Source of the DNA: Eggerthellaceae bacterium
GTDB taxonomy: Bacteria; Actinomycetota; Coriobacteriia; Coriobacteriales; Eggerthellaceae
Direction: 5' to 3'
Length of the DNA: 7,783 nucleotides
NCBI GenBank assembly: GCA_003452695.1
Contig: DMNP01000173.1
Coordinates: 1-7,783, forward strand
This document shows, in pieces, positions 5,995 through 7,783 of this stretch (position 1 is its first letter; each line of letters opens with the position of its first letter). The position numbers and the translations under genes were made by a program. The notes under the pieces were generated by a model, which made no database searches, was not told the origin of the DNA, and was given only the letters and a program-made list of their open reading frames with translations.

Positions 5995-7181
5995 AAGGGT
6001 TCACCTCTCTGGCATTGGTGCTGGCGGTTTGCGCCGCTTTGCTATCCGGCTGCGCGGCAACGCCGGCGTCCGGGCCGAGCGAGGCCGGCGGCGGTCCGGT
6101 CGCCTCGCAAGGGACATCATCCCCCATGCTTGAGAACTGTGCCATCGCGCGCGATGCCGACTATGGGAACATATGCCTCGATGTTACGATCGAGCGGTTC
6201 AACAGCCTCGGCTTCGCGTACGGCGACAGCGTCGACGTCGCGTTCTCGAACGGATACGAGCTGAAAGGCATACCTTATTACAACGGTTATTACGCGCGTG
6301 TAGGCGAGCTTCTGCTCGTCGGCTACCCCGGGTACTCGCATATTGAAGTGGTACTGAACTACGGGGACTCCCTTTGGGAAGCGGCCGGCTTGTCCGAAAA
6401 CGACACGGCGACCGTGAGGCTTGCCGAAGCGGGCGCGTATCGAACCATCCAGGAGTCGTTGAACATCTCGTATTCCGACGACCGCTCCGACTATGCAAGC
6501 GACGAGCAATTCGGGAACTTCCGCCCGCTCGAAGGCGGCTCGCTGCAAGACGGCGTCGCATACCGGTCTGCCTCTCCTATCGCCAACATGCAAGGGCGCG
6601 CCCCGTATGTGGAAAGGCTCATGGAGGGCGTCGGCATAGCGTACGACCTCGATTTGTCGGACGATGCGGACGATGTCGCCAGATTCGTGCAGGAATCTCA
6701 AGGCCAAGGCGTCGACCTCTCGTATTTCAAGGGCCTCGAAAGCGCGGGAGCGGTCGGGAAGCTCGGCCTTAACGTAAGCTACCAGTCTGCCGCGTTCGCG
6801 CAGAAGCTTTCCTCCGGCTTGATAGACATGTCGCAGCACGAGGGCCCGTACCTCATCCACTGCATCGAGGGCAAGGACCGCACCGGCTTCGTATGCGCGT
6901 TGCTCGAGGCGCTTTGCGGCGCCTCGTATGAGGAAATCGTTGCCGACTATATGATCACCTACGAAAACTACTACGGCATAACGAAGGAAAGCGCCCCCGA
7001 TTCATACAATGCGATCGCCGGGCTCAACATCGACGGTATGCTGGCGTTCTTGGCGGGCGTTGACGACAGCACCGCAGACCTGAGGACCCTCAGCTACGAA
7101 GAGCCGGCGCGCAACTACCTCAAGGCCGCCAGCATGAGCGACGAGCAAATCAACGCGCTCGCCGCGCGCCTCACCCAGTAA
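5991..7181 (+). CDS. Secreted lipoprotein tyrosine/dual-specificity phosphatase with SAM-HAT C-terminal-like domain
   Basis: A 396-residue lipoprotein. Residues 1-21 form a signal peptide with lipobox LLSGC (Cys21), followed by a G/A/S/P linker to about 45, so the enzyme should sit on the outer face of the membrane. Residues about 58-147 (YGNICLDV, GFAYGDSVDV, YARVGELLLV, IEVVLNYGDSLWEAAGL) resemble the C-terminal beta-barrel of SAM hydroxide adenosyltransferases (DUF62). Residues about 175-390 are a cysteine phosphatase: FRPLEGGSL, YRSASP (191-196), a possible general acid in DLDLSDD (219-225), and the P-loop HCIEGKDRTG (290-299) with nucleophile Cys291 and Arg297 intact. ATG at 5991 is chosen because it places the hydrophobic core correctly; it lacks its own good Shine-Dalgarno and overlaps a leader ORF. 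TTG at 5985 is an alternative. The substrate (phosphoprotein, phosphoinositide or other) cannot be told. Confidence 0.88.
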   Translation: MKGFTSLALVLAVCAALLSGCAATPASGPSEAGGGPVASQGTSSPMLENCAIARDADYGNICLDVTIERFNSLGFAYGDSVDVAFSNGYELKGIPYYNGYYARVGELLLVGYPGYSHIEVVLNYGDSLWEAAGLSENDTATVRLAEAGAYRTIQESLNISYSDDRSDYASDEQFGNFRPLEGGSLQDGVAYRSASPIANMQGRAPYVERLMEGVGIAYDLDLSDDADDVARFVQESQGQGVDLSYFKGLESAGAVGKLGLNVSYQSAAFAQKLSSGLIDMSQHEGPYLIHCIEGKDRTGFVCALLEALCGASYEEIVADYMITYENYYGITKESAPDSYNAIAGLNIDGMLAFLAGVDDSTADLRTLSYEEPARNYLKAASMSDEQINALAARLTQ

Positions 7182-7336
7182 CGGCAAGCATAACGGGAAG
7201 CGCGAGGCTCGCACCGGCGCACCTCAGGGTCGAATAGCTTCGGGTTGCGCGCATTGTTTGCAATGTTGCGCTGTAATATCTTCGTGAATTGGGGTGGTAC
7301 GAATTCCAGTACGAATCATCCCGAGAAAAGCGCTCT
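7182..7336. other. Region downstream of the phosphatase without a recognisable gene
   Basis: No intact gene and no convincing terminator was found: the only dyad, CGAG-G-CTCG near 7210, is too tight and has no T-run. It contains the octamer GTACGAAT twice (7297-7304 and 7309-7316, period 12). With the pseudogene and repeats further right, the 600 bp from 7182 to the end has no intact coding sequence. Confidence 0.5.
7297..7316. repeat. Short direct repeat GTACGAAT x2
   Basis: GTACGAAT occurs at 7297-7304 and again at 7309-7316, 12 bp apart. The extended TACGAATC (7310-7317) is identical to the octamer repeated in the candidate operator of the importer operon. It could be a regulator site or chance. 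Confidence 0.3.
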
Positions 7337-7680
7337 CTATTGGAGCGAAGTGGTGCGTCGAAAATCTCGACACACCACTTCTGACCTGCGGTATTGTGAG
7401 TTCCAGGCAATCGCCAGCCGCTTTTCGATGGTATGGGGGTAAATGATCCCCGCATGGGAAATGATGCCATTTATCTGCGCGATCTGATGATGCAGCAGCA
7501 TGAGCGGAGACGGTCCGGGTAAGGGCAGACCCACGGCCTCGAATAACGCTGCAACGTCATCGGCAAGCCCGTATTCGACCTCGTCGGCGTCCCCGATTTC
7601 GTCGTGCCCGATTTCGAGCGGAACTGTGGCCAGGACTTGCCGTTGTAGGCAAGCTTCACGTCGAACTTCAGTAGATGCAT
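7337..7680 (-). pseudogene. Remnant of an AbiEii/AbiGii-type nucleotidyltransferase toxin gene
   Basis: Two adjacent minus-strand frames together read like a central piece of AbiEii-family nucleotidyltransferases, the toxins of type IV toxin-antitoxin (abortive infection) systems. The first frame (7680 to about 7624) gives FDVKLAYNGKSWPQ; then a one-base shift leads to VPLEIGHDEIGDADEVEYG, GLPLPGPSPLMLLHHQIAQ (to about 7475), where the family usually continues into a KLHA-type helix. Here the sequence departs and reaches a TAG at 7337-7339. Upstream, an in-frame TAA directly precedes the ATG at 7680, so the N-terminal catalytic half is missing. No antitoxin gene is visible. The homology is recognised from memory of the family motifs; the frameshift near 7624 would have to be confirmed as real. 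Interpreted as a decayed, non-functional fragment. Confidence 0.65.
7347..7381. repeat. Long hairpin (15-bp stem, 5-nt loop)
   Basis: GAAGTGGTGCGTCGA (7347-7361) is complementary to TCGACACACCACTTC (7367-7381) with one C-A mismatch on the plus strand, which becomes a G-U pair in minus-strand RNA. The loop is AAATC. Neither side has a T-tract, so it is not a standard intrinsic terminator. It sits just past the point where the AbiEii homology of the neighbouring pseudogene ends, so it may mark an insertion or recombination joint, or be a dispersed palindromic repeat. Confidence 0.6.
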
Positions 7681-7761
7681 TTAGATAGGGATTTTTTCGC
7701 GCTCACATTACCGCAGTTCAGAGGGGGTAAGAAAACGGCTCCTTTCTCGTCGGTGCCCCGG

Positions 7762-7782
7762 CTGCTACAAAACTGCTACAAA
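7762..7782. repeat. Tandem direct repeat CTGCTACAAA x2
   Basis: CTGCTACAAA occurs at 7762-7771 and 7773-7782 with an 11-bp period at the right edge. The surrounding 7681-7783 bases contain no ORF with a recognised product. The repeat could belong to a regulatory site or recombination site of an element lying beyond the edge; this cannot be decided here. Confidence 0.35.
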
Positions 7783-7783
7783 T

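Noticed and set aside
6117..6860. 247-codon minus-strand frame inside the phosphatase gene
   Set aside because: Antisense shadow of a gene with an intact catalytic motif; no recognisable domain.
7182..7260. Possible intrinsic terminator of the phosphatase gene
   Set aside because: Only a 4-bp dyad with a one-base loop is present and no T-tract follows.
7171..7470. 99-codon minus-strand frame downstream of the toxin remnant
   Set aside because: No recognised motif, no convincing ribosome-binding site, and it runs through the hairpin and into the phosphatase end.
1..7783. CRISPR array, tRNA or rRNA
   Set aside because: No regularly spaced direct repeats of CRISPR length and no tRNA or rRNA signature was seen on either strand.

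Overview
The window looks like chromosome from a high-GC anaerobic actinobacterium of the Coriobacteriia, probably Eggerthellaceae (the Eggerthella/Gordonibacter group). That placement is an inference from base composition, A/S-rich lipoprotein leaders, G-rich Shine-Dalgarno sequences and the mix of ABC importer, molybdenum-cofactor gene, orphan cytochrome b-like anchor and lipoprotein phosphatase. No rRNA or tRNA marker is present to confirm it.

Positions 5674 down to 1 (minus strand) hold six genes in a head-to-tail run. In transcription order they are: a five-helix cytochrome b-like membrane protein; moeA; then a cluster-C (peptide/nickel type) ABC importer made of a substrate-binding lipoprotein, two permeases and the first 75 codons of an ATPase that runs off the left edge. 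The importer has its own near-consensus sigma-70 promoter just after the moeA stop (TTGACA, 17 bp, TATTAT), with a palindrome covering the expected transcription start, which suggests repressor control. The ATPase opens with a very histidine-rich tail (12 His in 37 residues), and the binding protein has paired histidines near both ends. Together with the family resemblance this points to a nickel or cobalt importer rather than a peptide one, but the substrate is not proven.

Positions 5675-5990 are a divergent intergenic region with an imperfect stem-loop. On the plus strand a strong ribosome-binding site drives an 11-codon leader ORF whose stop overlaps (ATGA) the start of a secreted lipoprotein tyrosine phosphatase (5991-7181). 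That phosphatase carries an N-terminal domain resembling the C-terminal barrel of SAM hydroxide adenosyltransferases.

Positions 7182-7783 look like an accessory junction. They hold a frameshifted, truncated remnant of an AbiEii-type nucleotidyltransferase toxin gene (minus strand), a 15-bp-stem hairpin, and short direct repeats at the right edge. No intact gene is supported there.

Taken together, the minus-strand block reads as metal and cofactor supply for anaerobic redox enzymes: MoeA for molybdopterin enzymes, the importer probably for Ni/Co, and a membrane anchor probably for quinone-linked electron transfer. The links between these genes are inferred from position only.
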